A stretch of DNA of 50,747 nucleotides, taken from assembly GCF_004348515.1 (NCBI RefSeq), contig NZ_SMKH01000015.1, positions 1-50,747 on the forward strand, read 5' to 3'. The stretch comes from Actinomadura sp. KC345. Its GTDB lineage: Bacteria > Actinomycetota > Actinomycetes > Streptosporangiales > Streptosporangiaceae. Below, piece by piece: positions 11,355-18,581 of the stretch (positions are counted from its first letter, which is position 1; each line of letters starts with the position of its first letter). A program made the translations under genes and the position numbers. A model generated the notes under the pieces. It saw only the letters and a program-made list of their open reading frames with translations, was not told where the DNA came from and made no database searches.

Positions 11355-11409
11355 ACCCACCATTGGACCGCCCGGCCGTCCCGTCCCCCAGCCCCGCGAG
11401 GCGCTATCC

Positions 11410-11425
11410 GTCTCGGATACGAGAC
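11410..11425. promoter_or_regulatory. Palindromic operator between hutH and iclR-type gene
   Basis: GTCTCG-GATA-CGAGAC is a perfect 6-bp inverted repeat with a 4-base centre. It lies 9 bases before the regulator's ATG, in the short divergent promoter region with hutH. Position and symmetry make it the likely binding site of the IclR-family regulator, controlling both itself and the hut operon. Confidence 0.6.
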
Positions 11426-11434
11426 AATGCGGCC

Positions 11435-12241
11435 ATGAGCCAGGTCCCCGCCGCCCGGCGCGCCCTCGCGGTCCTGCGCCTGCTGGCCGCCGCGCCCGGG
11501 CCCCTGCCCGCCCCGGCGATCGCCCGCTCGCTGGATCTCCCCCGCTCCAGCACGTACCACCTCCTGACCGCCATGGCCGAGGACGGCTTCGTCACCTACA
11601 TCCCGGAAGAGCGCCGCTGGGGCCTGGGCGTCGCCGCCTTCGAGGTCGGCTCCGCCTACCTGCGCCACGAGCCCCTGGAACGGCTGGCCCGACCCCTCCT
11701 CCGCCGCCTGGTGGACCAGGTGGGCGAGATCGTCCAGCTGGGCGTCCTGCACGGCGCCGAGACGCTCTACCTGCTCAAGGAGCAGCCCCCCGGGCACGCC
11801 ACCCTGCTCACCGACGTGGGCGTCCGGATGCCCGCCCACCTCACCGCCAGCGGCCGCTCGATGCTCGCCCACCTGCCCGCGGCCCAGGTCCGCGCCCTGT
11901 TCCCCGGCCGCTTCGTCGACCGCACGGGCCAGGGCCCGGCATCCCTCCGCGAGCTCCGCCGCACCCTCTCCGAGGACGCCCGCCGGGGATGGTCGGTGGA
12001 GGACGGCCACATCACCGAGGGCTTCGCCAGCATCGCCGCCTGCGCCTTCGACCACACCGCCCGCCCCACCGCCGCGATCACCGCCACCTTCCGCCGCGAG
12101 GCGCATCCGGAGCGGACCTGGCCCGCGCTGGCGGCCCCGGTCCGGCGCACGGCCGACTCCCTGACCACCCGCCTGACCGGCCGCCCGCCCGGCGGCACTT
12201 CCCGCACGCGGACCGGCCACGGCCGGCGGACGCTGCTCTGA
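11435..12241 (+). CDS. IclR-family transcriptional regulator of the hut operon
   Basis: 268-residue IclR-type regulator. The N-terminal winged helix-turn-helix (about residues 5-65) includes PAPAIARSLDLPRSSTYHLL; the rest is the GAF-like effector domain with VQLGVLHGAETLYL, PAHLTASGRSMLA and a C-terminal segment ending EGFASIAACAF. It is divergent from hutH with a palindrome between them, so histidine or urocanate control of hut is the natural inference. ATG at 11435 starts directly at the HTH domain; the frame is open further upstream, but that would run through the operator into hutH. Confidence 0.88.
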   Translation: MSQVPAARRALAVLRLLAAAPGPLPAPAIARSLDLPRSSTYHLLTAMAEDGFVTYIPEERRWGLGVAAFEVGSAYLRHEPLERLARPLLRRLVDQVGEIVQLGVLHGAETLYLLKEQPPGHATLLTDVGVRMPAHLTASGRSMLAHLPAAQVRALFPGRFVDRTGQGPASLRELRRTLSEDARRGWSVEDGHITEGFASIAACAFDHTARPTAAITATFRREAHPERTWPALAAPVRRTADSLTTRLTGRPPGGTSRTRTGHGRRTLL

Positions 12242-12246
12242 GCGGA

Positions 12247-12261
12247 TCCGCCGTGGGCAGA
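12247..12261. promoter_or_regulatory. PopR-type box upstream of clpP pair
   Basis: TCCGCC-GTG-GGCAGA matches the site reported for Streptomyces PopR (TCTGCC-N3-GGCAGA) at 11 of 12 defined bases, and the symmetry continues outward as GA/TC. It lies just after the IclR stop and 41 bases before the clpP start. A popR-like gene lies at the other end of the locus, so PopR activation of these clpP genes is likely. Confidence 0.6.
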
Positions 12262-12302
12262 TCCGGCTGTCGCCGGCCGGCGCGCCGACGCAGGGTTGAG
12301 GC

Positions 12303-12932
12303 ATGAGCGAGGAACAGAAACTCCCGTTGTTCAACGAACGTGTGCGGCGCGAGCTGTACCGGCAGCGCGTTCTCGTGCTCGACGGTGCACTCGACGACGA
12401 CAACGGCACCCTGCTGGCGACGCAGCTGATCACGCTGGCGAGGGAGGACGCGTCGACCGACATCGCGCTGTGGATCCACTCCCCCGGCGGATCGGTGCCG
12501 TCGATGCTCGCGATCCGCGACGTCATGCGGCTCGTCCCGTGCGACGTCGCCACGACGGTGCTCGGCATCGCCTACAGCGCCGGCCAGTTCCTGCTGTCGT
12601 CGGGCACCCGCGGCAAGCGCCGCGCCATGCCGCACGCCCGCGTCCTCATGCACCAGGGCTCCGCCGGGATCGCCGGCGCCGCCGTCGACATCGAACTGCA
12701 GGCCAACGACCTGCGCCACACCCGCGACACCGTGCTCGGGCTCATCGCCGAGGACACCGGGCAGCCCCTTGAACGGGTCTTCGAGGACTCGCTGCACGAC
12801 CGCTGGTACACCGCGCAGGAGGCGCTCGAGTACGGCTTCATCGACTCGATCGTCAGCACGCTCGACGATGTCGTCCCCGCCGACCACCGCCCCATCGGGC
12901 TCGGCGTCCCCCGCGAAGGAGCGACTCGATGA
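12303..12932 (+). CDS. clpP: ClpP-family protease subunit, catalytically intact (ClpP3-like)
   Basis: Proteolytic subunit of an ATP-dependent Clp protease, 209 residues. The catalytic triad is complete and correctly spaced: Ser92 in GIAYSAGQF, His117 in LMHQG and Asp166 in HDRWYTA (25 and 49 residues apart, as in E. coli ClpP). It overlaps the next clpP gene by 4 bases (ATGA), so the two are made together, as in the clpP3-clpP4 pair of Streptomyces. Clp ATPases for it are not in the window. GAGG lies 2 bases before ATG, a short spacing. Confidence 0.92.
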   Translation: MSEEQKLPLFNERVRRELYRQRVLVLDGALDDDNGTLLATQLITLAREDASTDIALWIHSPGGSVPSMLAIRDVMRLVPCDVATTVLGIAYSAGQFLLSSGTRGKRRAMPHARVLMHQGSAGIAGAAVDIELQANDLRHTRDTVLGLIAEDTGQPLERVFEDSLHDRWYTAQEALEYGFIDSIVSTLDDVVPADHRPIGLGVPREGATR

Positions 12933-13531
12933 GCACCTACACGATCCCGAACGTGATCTCGCAGAACCCCCGCGGCGAGCGGATCATGGACGTCTACTCG
13001 CACCTGCTGACCGAGCGGATCATCTATCTCGGCACCGCGATCGACGCGGGGGTCGCCAACGCCCTCGTCGCGCAGCTGCTGCACCTGGAGGCCGACGGCC
13101 CCGACCGCGACATCCAGCTGTACATCAACTGCGAAGGCGGAGACCCGAGCGCGATGCTCGCCGTCTACGACACCCTGCGCTACATCCGCCCGCAGGTCGC
13201 GACGACGTGCGTGGGGCAGGCGGTCGCCGTCGGCGCCGTCCTGCTCGCGGCGGGCACCGCCGGGAAGCGCGCCGCGCTGCCGCACACCCGGGTGGTCCTG
13301 CACCAGCCGATGGGGCAGGGCCGCGGAGCGATCCCCGACCTCATCCTCCAGGCGGACGAGGTCGTCCGCGTCCGCGCGGACATCGAGCAGATCCTCTCCC
13401 GGCACACCGGGCAGGACACCGCGACGCTGCGCACGGACACCGACCGCGACCGCGTGTTCACGGCGAACGCGGCGCTGGACTACGGCCTCATCGACCACGT
13501 CATCGAGGAACGGCAGCCGATGCCCGTGTAG
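12929..13531 (+). CDS. clpP: ClpP-family subunit lacking the catalytic serine (ClpP4-like)
   Basis: ClpP-fold subunit of 200 residues, partner of the preceding gene. The nucleophile position is changed: where ClpP has GQAASMGA, this protein has GQAVAVGA, so residue 100 is Ala (codon GCC) instead of Ser. The other triad members remain, His125 in VLHQPMG and Asp174 in DRDRVFTA, at normal spacing. The subunit cannot act as a serine protease and may instead shape a mixed ring or bind Clp ATPases and adaptors. The frame is intact, so this looks like specialisation and not decay. It converges on the popR-like gene 15 bases away. Confidence 0.9.
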   Translation: MSTYTIPNVISQNPRGERIMDVYSHLLTERIIYLGTAIDAGVANALVAQLLHLEADGPDRDIQLYINCEGGDPSAMLAVYDTLRYIRPQVATTCVGQAVAVGAVLLAAGTAGKRAALPHTRVVLHQPMGQGRGAIPDLILQADEVVRVRADIEQILSRHTGQDTATLRTDTDRDRVFTANAALDYGLIDHVIEERQPMPV

Positions 13532-13546
13532 CGCGGTGAGTCCCGC

Positions 13547-13918
13547 CTATGCGGCCAGGGCGTAAGCGGTGTGACCGGCCGGGGCGGCGGCCCTCGCCGG
13601 CGCACCGCTCAGGCTCGTGCCGACCGCCAGCGTCAGATCGGCGAGGGTCACGTCCAGAGCGCCGGCGACCGCGGCGATCATCTCGCTCGACGGCTCCTTG
13701 ACCCCGCGCTCGATCTCGGAGAGGTACTGCGGCGAGACCCCGGCACGGCGGGCGGTCTCGATCAGCGTCTCGCCGCGTTCGTGCCGCAGGCTCCGCAGGC
13801 AGCGGCCGAGCGCGTCACGCCAGAGCGGCTCGTGGCCGGCCCCGTCCGGCGGACGTGCCGCGTTCGGCTCGGGCGGTGTCTCATCGGCGGGCATCAGCGG
13901 TCGGACGATCTCGGCCAT
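13547..13918 (-). CDS. popR: PopR/ClgR-type XRE regulator with C-terminal LAA degron
   Basis: 123-residue regulator with one helix-turn-helix (about residues 35-95). LIETARRAGVSPQYLSEIE followed by RGVKEPSSE closely resembles the ClgR/PopR group that activates clp genes in actinobacteria. The protein ends in YALAA. In Streptomyces PopR, two C-terminal alanines mark the activator for destruction by ClpP1/P2, so loss of ClpP activity induces clpP3/P4. The same ending here, the adjacent clpP pair and the box upstream of it support the same circuit. ATG at 13918 appears leaderless; a longer upstream frame exists but has no family similarity. Confidence 0.85.
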   Translation of the reverse strand: MAEIVRPLMPADETPPEPNAARPPDGAGHEPLWRDALGRCLRSLRHERGETLIETARRAGVSPQYLSEIERGVKEPSSEMIAAVAGALDVTLADLTLAVGTSLSGAPARAAAPAGHTAYALAA

Positions 13919-13924
13919 GCCCGC

Positions 13925-13930
13925 ATCGTA
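13925..13930 (-). promoter_or_regulatory. Candidate -10 box of popR (leaderless)
   Basis: TACGAT on the minus strand fits TANNNT and lies six bases before the popR ATG, which puts the expected transcription start on the A of ATG. No good -35 is visible at 17-18 bases, so the promoter may be weak or need an activator. Confidence 0.45.
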
Positions 13931-14105
13931 AGCCGGACACCCCGCCGGCTCCCAGCCATTCCGCCCACCGCAGAACACGACGGCACGCCGACGTCCCGGG
14001 CAGAGCCGAACGCGATCTTGACGGTTCGTCACGCCGCCGCTTTCAAGGAAGGGCTCCATCTCGTCGTTATCTGGGGCGGCGCATAATGCGGGCTGGAGGT
14101 GCCCC

Positions 14106-15794
14106 GTGCGGACGGTGGATCGCGCGCACTACGCCGGCCTTCTGCGGTTCGCGTACCTGGTGCTGGACGACGGCGACGCCCCGCTCACGCGCGCCCGCGG
14201 CGTCGCCGCCAGGGCCGCGCGGGTACGGCACGGCGGTTACCCGGCCATGCGGGCGCGGCTCGTCGCGATCCTGCTCACCGGCCCGCCTCCCGGGAGGCTC
14301 CGGCCGGAGCGGCTGCTCTTCGAACCCGTGCGGACCCCGCCGGGCCCCGTCCGGGCGGCGCTGCGGGAACTGCCGCCGCAGGACCGCGTCGCCTACCTGC
14401 TGCGCCGCGACGGCCTCACCGCACCCGAGGTCGCCGCCGAGATGAGCATCCACCTGCGGACCGACTTCCGTGACGTGGACGAGGCCACCGCCGCGGTGGA
14501 CGACCGAACCGGGCTGGACGAGGCCGCGCAGCGTGCCGAGATCGACGCGTTCGAGCCCGACCTCGTCCGCCTCCGTCCCACGCCCGGCCGGCGCCCCGCC
14601 CTGGCGGCCGTGCTCGCCGCCGTACTACTGGCCGTCACCGGATTCGTCCTCGCCCAGCGGGACGAGAGACCCGGCGAGCCGGTCGCGATCGACCCGCGCG
14701 CGTGGCGGGCGACCGGCGAGCCGACGATCGACGAATGGCCCGCCCAAGGCGCGCTGCGCCACGACACCGGGCTGCTGCGCCGGGCCGCCGGCGCCTGGCG
14801 GGCCCACGATCGCCACCCGCCGCTCGGCCGCGTCGTCCTGCTGTACGCCGGGACGGTGGACGACGCGTCCCTGGTCGTGCTGCGCGACTCCCCGGGCCCG
14901 CACGACACGCCCAGCGTGGCGCAGTACTTCGAGCGGCGCCTGTCGCGCGGCGTGGAGTCGGTCCGCAAGCTCGGGACGGGCGCCGGGCAGCTCATCACGC
15001 TGGGCATGACGTGGCGGTACCTCGTCCCGCCGTGGTTGCGGGACGTGCGCGCGGCGGTGCCGTCCCGGAACGCTCCGGCCTGGGCACCGCTGGCGGTCCG
15101 GGACGGGCTGAGCGATCCGCTGCCCTGGCCCTGGTTCACGCGGCGCTGCCAGAACTTCGTGGCGTTCCGGATGGCGTTCCGGCCGGCCATCGGCGAGGGA
15201 CGGACCATCACCCAGCTCGCCTCGCACGACCCGGCCTCCGCCGCGCCGCGGGTGTCGTTCCGCGACCCTCCGGAGCAGCCGGAGCGGTTCCGGTGGGCGG
15301 CGCTGCACGCCGTCGCCTGCGACGGCGGGAAGACGCTGACCGAGTCGGGGGACCTGCTGCTGGGCCATCTGTGGAGCGGCGACCTCCCCGACGGCGGAGG
15401 CCGGGCGACGCTGCTGACGGTGGACACGTCCTCCCCGGAGAGCACCCCGGGCACCTCGATCCTGATCTCCGGCGACGGGCGGGCCCTGTCCGAGCGGGGC
15501 AGGACGAACAGCGACGCCGTATCCTCCCCCCGGACCCTGGCCACGGTCCTGTGGTGGCGCTCGTCCCGGAACTGGCATCTGGTGGCGGCCGCGGGCCCGG
15601 ACGTCACACGGCTGAAGACGGTCGGCGAACTGGGCACCCACGAGAAGAAGGCGAACCGGCCGGGCGGGACACGCCTGCTGACGGTGACCGGGCCGAGCAC
15701 CGGCGGCGGGCCCCGCGAAACCGACCGGCTCCCGGTCGTCCAGGTCATCGCCTACGAGCTGGACGGAGACCGCACGATCATCAGCCCCTCGTGA
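14106..15794 (+). CDS. Membrane-anchored protein with degenerate sigma-like N-terminus
   Basis: 562 residues, not assigned to a named family. The N-terminal 130 residues look like a worn ECF sigma factor: LRFAYLVLDDGDAPL resembles the region 2 start, and LRELPPQDRVAYLLRRDGLT followed by APEVAAEM resembles the region 4 helix-turn-helix. A single membrane helix follows (about residues 165-183), then a large, presumably outer, C-terminal domain of about 370 residues with few cysteines and no motif I recognise. The layout suggests a surface protein whose inner domain is a former sigma factor. GTG at 14106 has GGAGGT 5 bases upstream. A similar architecture recurs at 41726-42991. Confidence 0.7.
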   Translation: MRTVDRAHYAGLLRFAYLVLDDGDAPLTRARGVAARAARVRHGGYPAMRARLVAILLTGPPPGRLRPERLLFEPVRTPPGPVRAALRELPPQDRVAYLLRRDGLTAPEVAAEMSIHLRTDFRDVDEATAAVDDRTGLDEAAQRAEIDAFEPDLVRLRPTPGRRPALAAVLAAVLLAVTGFVLAQRDERPGEPVAIDPRAWRATGEPTIDEWPAQGALRHDTGLLRRAAGAWRAHDRHPPLGRVVLLYAGTVDDASLVVLRDSPGPHDTPSVAQYFERRLSRGVESVRKLGTGAGQLITLGMTWRYLVPPWLRDVRAAVPSRNAPAWAPLAVRDGLSDPLPWPWFTRRCQNFVAFRMAFRPAIGEGRTITQLASHDPASAAPRVSFRDPPEQPERFRWAALHAVACDGGKTLTESGDLLLGHLWSGDLPDGGGRATLLTVDTSSPESTPGTSILISGDGRALSERGRTNSDAVSSPRTLATVLWWRSSRNWHLVAAAGPDVTRLKTVGELGTHEKKANRPGGTRLLTVTGPSTGGGPRETDRLPVVQVIAYELDGDRTIISPS

Positions 15795-15878
15795 CCGCGG
15801 TCCGGCCACGGAGGAGGCACACCGGCCACTACGCTGAGTGATCGACGACCGGTCCGCTTCGCCGCGAGAAGGAGACCT

Positions 15879-16565
15879 GTGGCCGGGGACGACACGGGCA
15901 CCGAGATCTGGGATCCGTTCGGCACGCTCCGGCGGGTCCTGTGGATCGGCGGCGGCCAGTGGGCGGGCAAGTCCACCGTGGCCCGGCTGCTGGCCGTCCG
16001 CCACGGGATGACCGCCTACCACTACGACCTCCACGACGCCCGCGGCCACGACGATCGCCGGATCGCCCGCCGCGTCAGGCTCGGCCTGCCTCCCGCCGAC
16101 CCGGACCCCGATGCCGCCTGGGTGGACACCACCCCGCAGGACATGGCCGCCGAGACGCTGGAAGGGTTCCCGGACCGCTTCGAATGGGCGCTGGACGACC
16201 TGCGCGCTCTGTTCTCCGGACGTCCCGTCGTCGCCGAAGGCTGGGGGCTCCGCCCCGAGCTGGTCGCACCGATCATCGACTCGCCCCGGCGCATGCTCGT
16301 GATGGTGCCCACCGAGGCGTTCCGCGCCAGGCAACTGCGCGAACTCGACCGCGCCGGCGCCCTCGGACTGGACGTCGGCGACCCCGAGCGGGCCCAGCGC
16401 AACCGGGTCGAACGGGACCGCCTCGTCGCCGCCGACGCCGTCCGCACCGCCCGGCGCCTCGGCATCCGCGTGATGGAGATCGACGGAACCCTCGGCGCCG
16501 TCGCCGTCGCGGTCGCCGACCACTTCCGCCCCTACCTCCCGCCACCGGAACCACAGGAGGAATGA
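15879..16565 (+). CDS. P-loop NTPase/kinase-like protein
   Basis: 228-residue single-domain protein with a Walker A loop, GGGQWAGKST, near residue 25. Downstream are the acidic stretch YHYDLHDARGHDD, the segment VVAEGWGLRPELV where kinases of this fold carry Walker B, and an arginine-rich lid-like run (QLRELDR to RNRVERDR). The order resembles small-molecule or nucleotide kinases of the AAA_18/AAA_33 type, but I cannot name the substrate. GTG at 15879 has GAAGGAGA upstream. It stands between unrelated genes. Confidence 0.7.
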   Translation: MAGDDTGTEIWDPFGTLRRVLWIGGGQWAGKSTVARLLAVRHGMTAYHYDLHDARGHDDRRIARRVRLGLPPADPDPDAAWVDTTPQDMAAETLEGFPDRFEWALDDLRALFSGRPVVAEGWGLRPELVAPIIDSPRRMLVMVPTEAFRARQLRELDRAGALGLDVGDPERAQRNRVERDRLVAADAVRTARRLGIRVMEIDGTLGAVAVAVADHFRPYLPPPEPQEE

Positions 16566-16594
16566 CCGCAGCAGGCCGGTCTTCTTCGGCCGCG

Positions 16595-16622
16595 TGTCGT
16601 AACCGGCGGCGCGCCGATCGTC
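16595..16622 (+). promoter_or_regulatory. ECF41-like promoter before CMD/AhpD-like genes
   Basis: TGTCGTA, a 17-base spacer, then CGTC. This resembles the ECF41 sigma-factor promoter reported as TGTCACA-N16-CGTC: 5 of 7 bases in the -35 and all of the -10, with a spacer one base longer. ECF41 targets are often carboxymuconolactone decarboxylases, which is what follows. No ECF41 sigma gene lies in the window. Confidence 0.4.
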
Positions 16623-16663
16623 TTATACCTGAGAGCGGGCAACCCGAGAACACGGAGGACACA

Positions 16664-16996
16664 GTGCCGGAGGACAGCAAGCGAGCAGCGCACCAGGCCC
16701 TGGTGGAACGTGTGCTGACCGGGAAAGGCACGACATCCGCGGAGCAGCGGGCACGTGCCTACGACAAAGAGGCGGTCTCCCCGCCGCTGGACGCGCTGAT
16801 CGGCAAGGTCGCCGACAGCCCGGCGCGGGTCACCGCCGCGGACCTGGAGGCGGCGAAGGCATCCGGCTGCACCGAGGACCAGGTGTTCGAGCTGGTCATC
16901 TGCGCCGCGGTCGGGCAGTCCGCCAGACAGTACGACGCCGGTCTGGCGGCACTGGCCGAAGCGACGGACACGGAGAGGCCGGGCCATGCGACTTGA
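16664..16996 (+). CDS. Small carboxymuconolactone decarboxylase-like protein
   Basis: 110-residue protein, mostly helical, with SPPLDALIGKVADSPARVTAAD and DQVFELVICAAVGQSARQY. The second stretch resembles the helix that packs at the trimer core of carboxymuconolactone decarboxylase/AhpD proteins, but it has no CxxC pair, so redox activity is unlikely. GTG at 16664 has GGAGG 5 bases upstream. It overlaps the following AhpD-like gene by 11 bases, so the two are very likely translated together and may form a complex. Confidence 0.68.
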   Translation: MPEDSKRAAHQALVERVLTGKGTTSAEQRARAYDKEAVSPPLDALIGKVADSPARVTAADLEAAKASGCTEDQVFELVICAAVGQSARQYDAGLAALAEATDTERPGHAT

Positions 16997-17567
16997 CATC
17001 CTCAACCGCGGCTACCGTCCCGGGACCAAGCTGATGTTCGCGCTCATCCGGGTCTTCTCCGGGCATCCGCTGCCGGACGCCGCCAGGCTGGTCTTCTACC
17101 GACCGGATTTCTACGGTGCACGAGCCAGGGACTTCACCCAGGAGGCGATGCGCGGGCCGTCCGCCTGGTCGGTCGGCGACCGCGAGCTGATGGCGGCCTA
17201 CGTGTCCAAGGTGAACGAGTGCGCGTTCTGCGTCGGCGCGCACACCGCGACCGCAAGGCAGGCGTACCGGGACGGGCCGCGGGTCGCGGCGGTGCTGGAC
17301 GACCTGGAATCGGCCCCCGTCGGGGACCCGCTGCGGGCCACGCTGCGGATGCTCGGCAAGCTGACCCGGGAGGGCACGGCGAGCGCCGGCGACATGCGGG
17401 AAGTGCTGGCCGCCGGCGCCTCACCCGAGCAGGTCAGGGACGCGCTCGCGGTCTGCGCCGCCTTCAACGTCACCAACCGGCTCGCCGACGCCTTCGGATT
17501 CGAGCTGCCCTCCCCCGAGGGTTTCGAGGCGGGAGCCGAGCACCTCATCAAGCGGGGCTACCGCTAG
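16986..17567 (+). CDS. AhpD-like carboxymuconolactone decarboxylase family protein
   Basis: 193-residue AhpD/CMD-fold protein. KVNECAFCVGAHTATARQA has the hallmark E-x-x-x-C-x-x-C-x-x-x-H layout used by alkylhydroperoxidase AhpD to pass electrons through a disulfide; both cysteines and the histidine are present. A peroxide- or thiol-linked redox role is likely, but no AhpC partner is nearby. Its start lies inside the upstream CMD-like gene (11-base overlap). Confidence 0.83.
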   Translation: MRLDILNRGYRPGTKLMFALIRVFSGHPLPDAARLVFYRPDFYGARARDFTQEAMRGPSAWSVGDRELMAAYVSKVNECAFCVGAHTATARQAYRDGPRVAAVLDDLESAPVGDPLRATLRMLGKLTREGTASAGDMREVLAAGASPEQVRDALAVCAAFNVTNRLADAFGFELPSPEGFEAGAEHLIKRGYR

Positions 17568-17686
17568 CGCGCCGCGGACCTCCCGGGCATGGAACGCGAC
17601 GGGCGCGACCGGCGTCAGTATCGGAGCGGGCCGTCCGGGACCACGGCGGCCCGTCCGCCCTGCCCCCCGGACCGTGAGAGAGCACG

Positions 17687-18349
17687 ATGCCCACCCCTCT
17701 TTCCGAGCTGAACGCCCGCGAAGTCCTCGACGTCATGTACGACGAGCTGGCCGTACCGGTGGCGCTGGCCGACGGCACGTTCGACGAGATCGTCGAGGAG
17801 GTCGTCGACGGCCACCTGATGATCGACCTGCCCCTGGAGATCGAGGCGGGCGAGTACGAGGACCTCGAAGGGGTGGGCGAGGACGACCTGCGCGCCTGGC
17901 TCGTGGACCTGCTCAGGCACGAGTTCGCCCGGCACCTCGCCTGGCAGGAGAGCCTGGGCGGGCGTCCGGCCGACGGCGACCGGCTGAGCGACGCCTTCGA
18001 CGAGCTCAACGCCCGGTCGATCGTCGCGCGCGAGAACTTCGCCTGCTGCCAGAGGTGCGGCCTGCTGGAGATCCGCGACGAGCCCCACGACGGCGGCGCC
18101 GAGCAGGCCCGCGGCTACGTCTTCTACCACCAGCAGGACACCGTCCGGCGCCCCCTGTACCTCGCCTTCGACACCCCTGACGGCTCGGAGGAGACCCGCG
18201 TCGCGCTGGGCGACGAGGTCGTCGGCGTGCTCCGCGACCACGGCCTGGTCCCCGAGTGGGACCGCGACCCGCGCCGGCGCATCGCGCTCGACGCCGACCC
18301 GCGCAGGATCCGCCACGGCGACCTGGCCGCCTACCCCGGCCACGGCTAG
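17687..18349 (+). CDS. Uncharacterised cytosolic protein (DUF6891-like)
   Basis: 220-residue acidic, soluble protein. It resembles a family often listed as DUF6891 in actinobacteria, although that label is from memory. Notable are an N-terminal helical region, the run SIVARENFACCQRCG with three cysteines in CCxxCG (possible metal or redox site), and an aromatic YVFYHQQDT strand. No signal peptide or membrane helix. Function is unknown; neighbours give no clue. ATG at 17687 follows GAGAG. Confidence 0.72.
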   Translation: MPTPLSELNAREVLDVMYDELAVPVALADGTFDEIVEEVVDGHLMIDLPLEIEAGEYEDLEGVGEDDLRAWLVDLLRHEFARHLAWQESLGGRPADGDRLSDAFDELNARSIVARENFACCQRCGLLEIRDEPHDGGAEQARGYVFYHQQDTVRRPLYLAFDTPDGSEETRVALGDEVVGVLRDHGLVPEWDRDPRRRIALDADPRRIRHGDLAAYPGHG

Positions 18350-18581
18350 CCGCGCGATCGAGGGCGCCGTTCCCGGCCACGCGGTGCGCCCGGCCCCCCG
18401 TCCGCGGATCGCGCACTCGGCGCCACCGGCGCCGCACCGGCGATTTCGCTGATTCCCGTTTCCGAGATCGCGGCTTGACTCGGGACGGTCTGCTTCCGGT
18501 CCGGGAGCAGGGCCGAGGGACGCACTCGGTACAACGGTGCGCCGGCGCGGTCGACCGGCGCGGCCAGAAGGGAACTCAGAC

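Noticed and set aside
13919..14059. N-terminal extension of the PopR-like regulator
   Set aside because: The frame is open to 14059, but those residues have no family similarity and would include the candidate -10 box.
18350..18581. Possible promoter with TTGACT at about 18475
   Set aside because: No TANNNT hexamer lies 16-19 bases downstream; the 232-base gap otherwise shows only GC-rich sequence with no gene.
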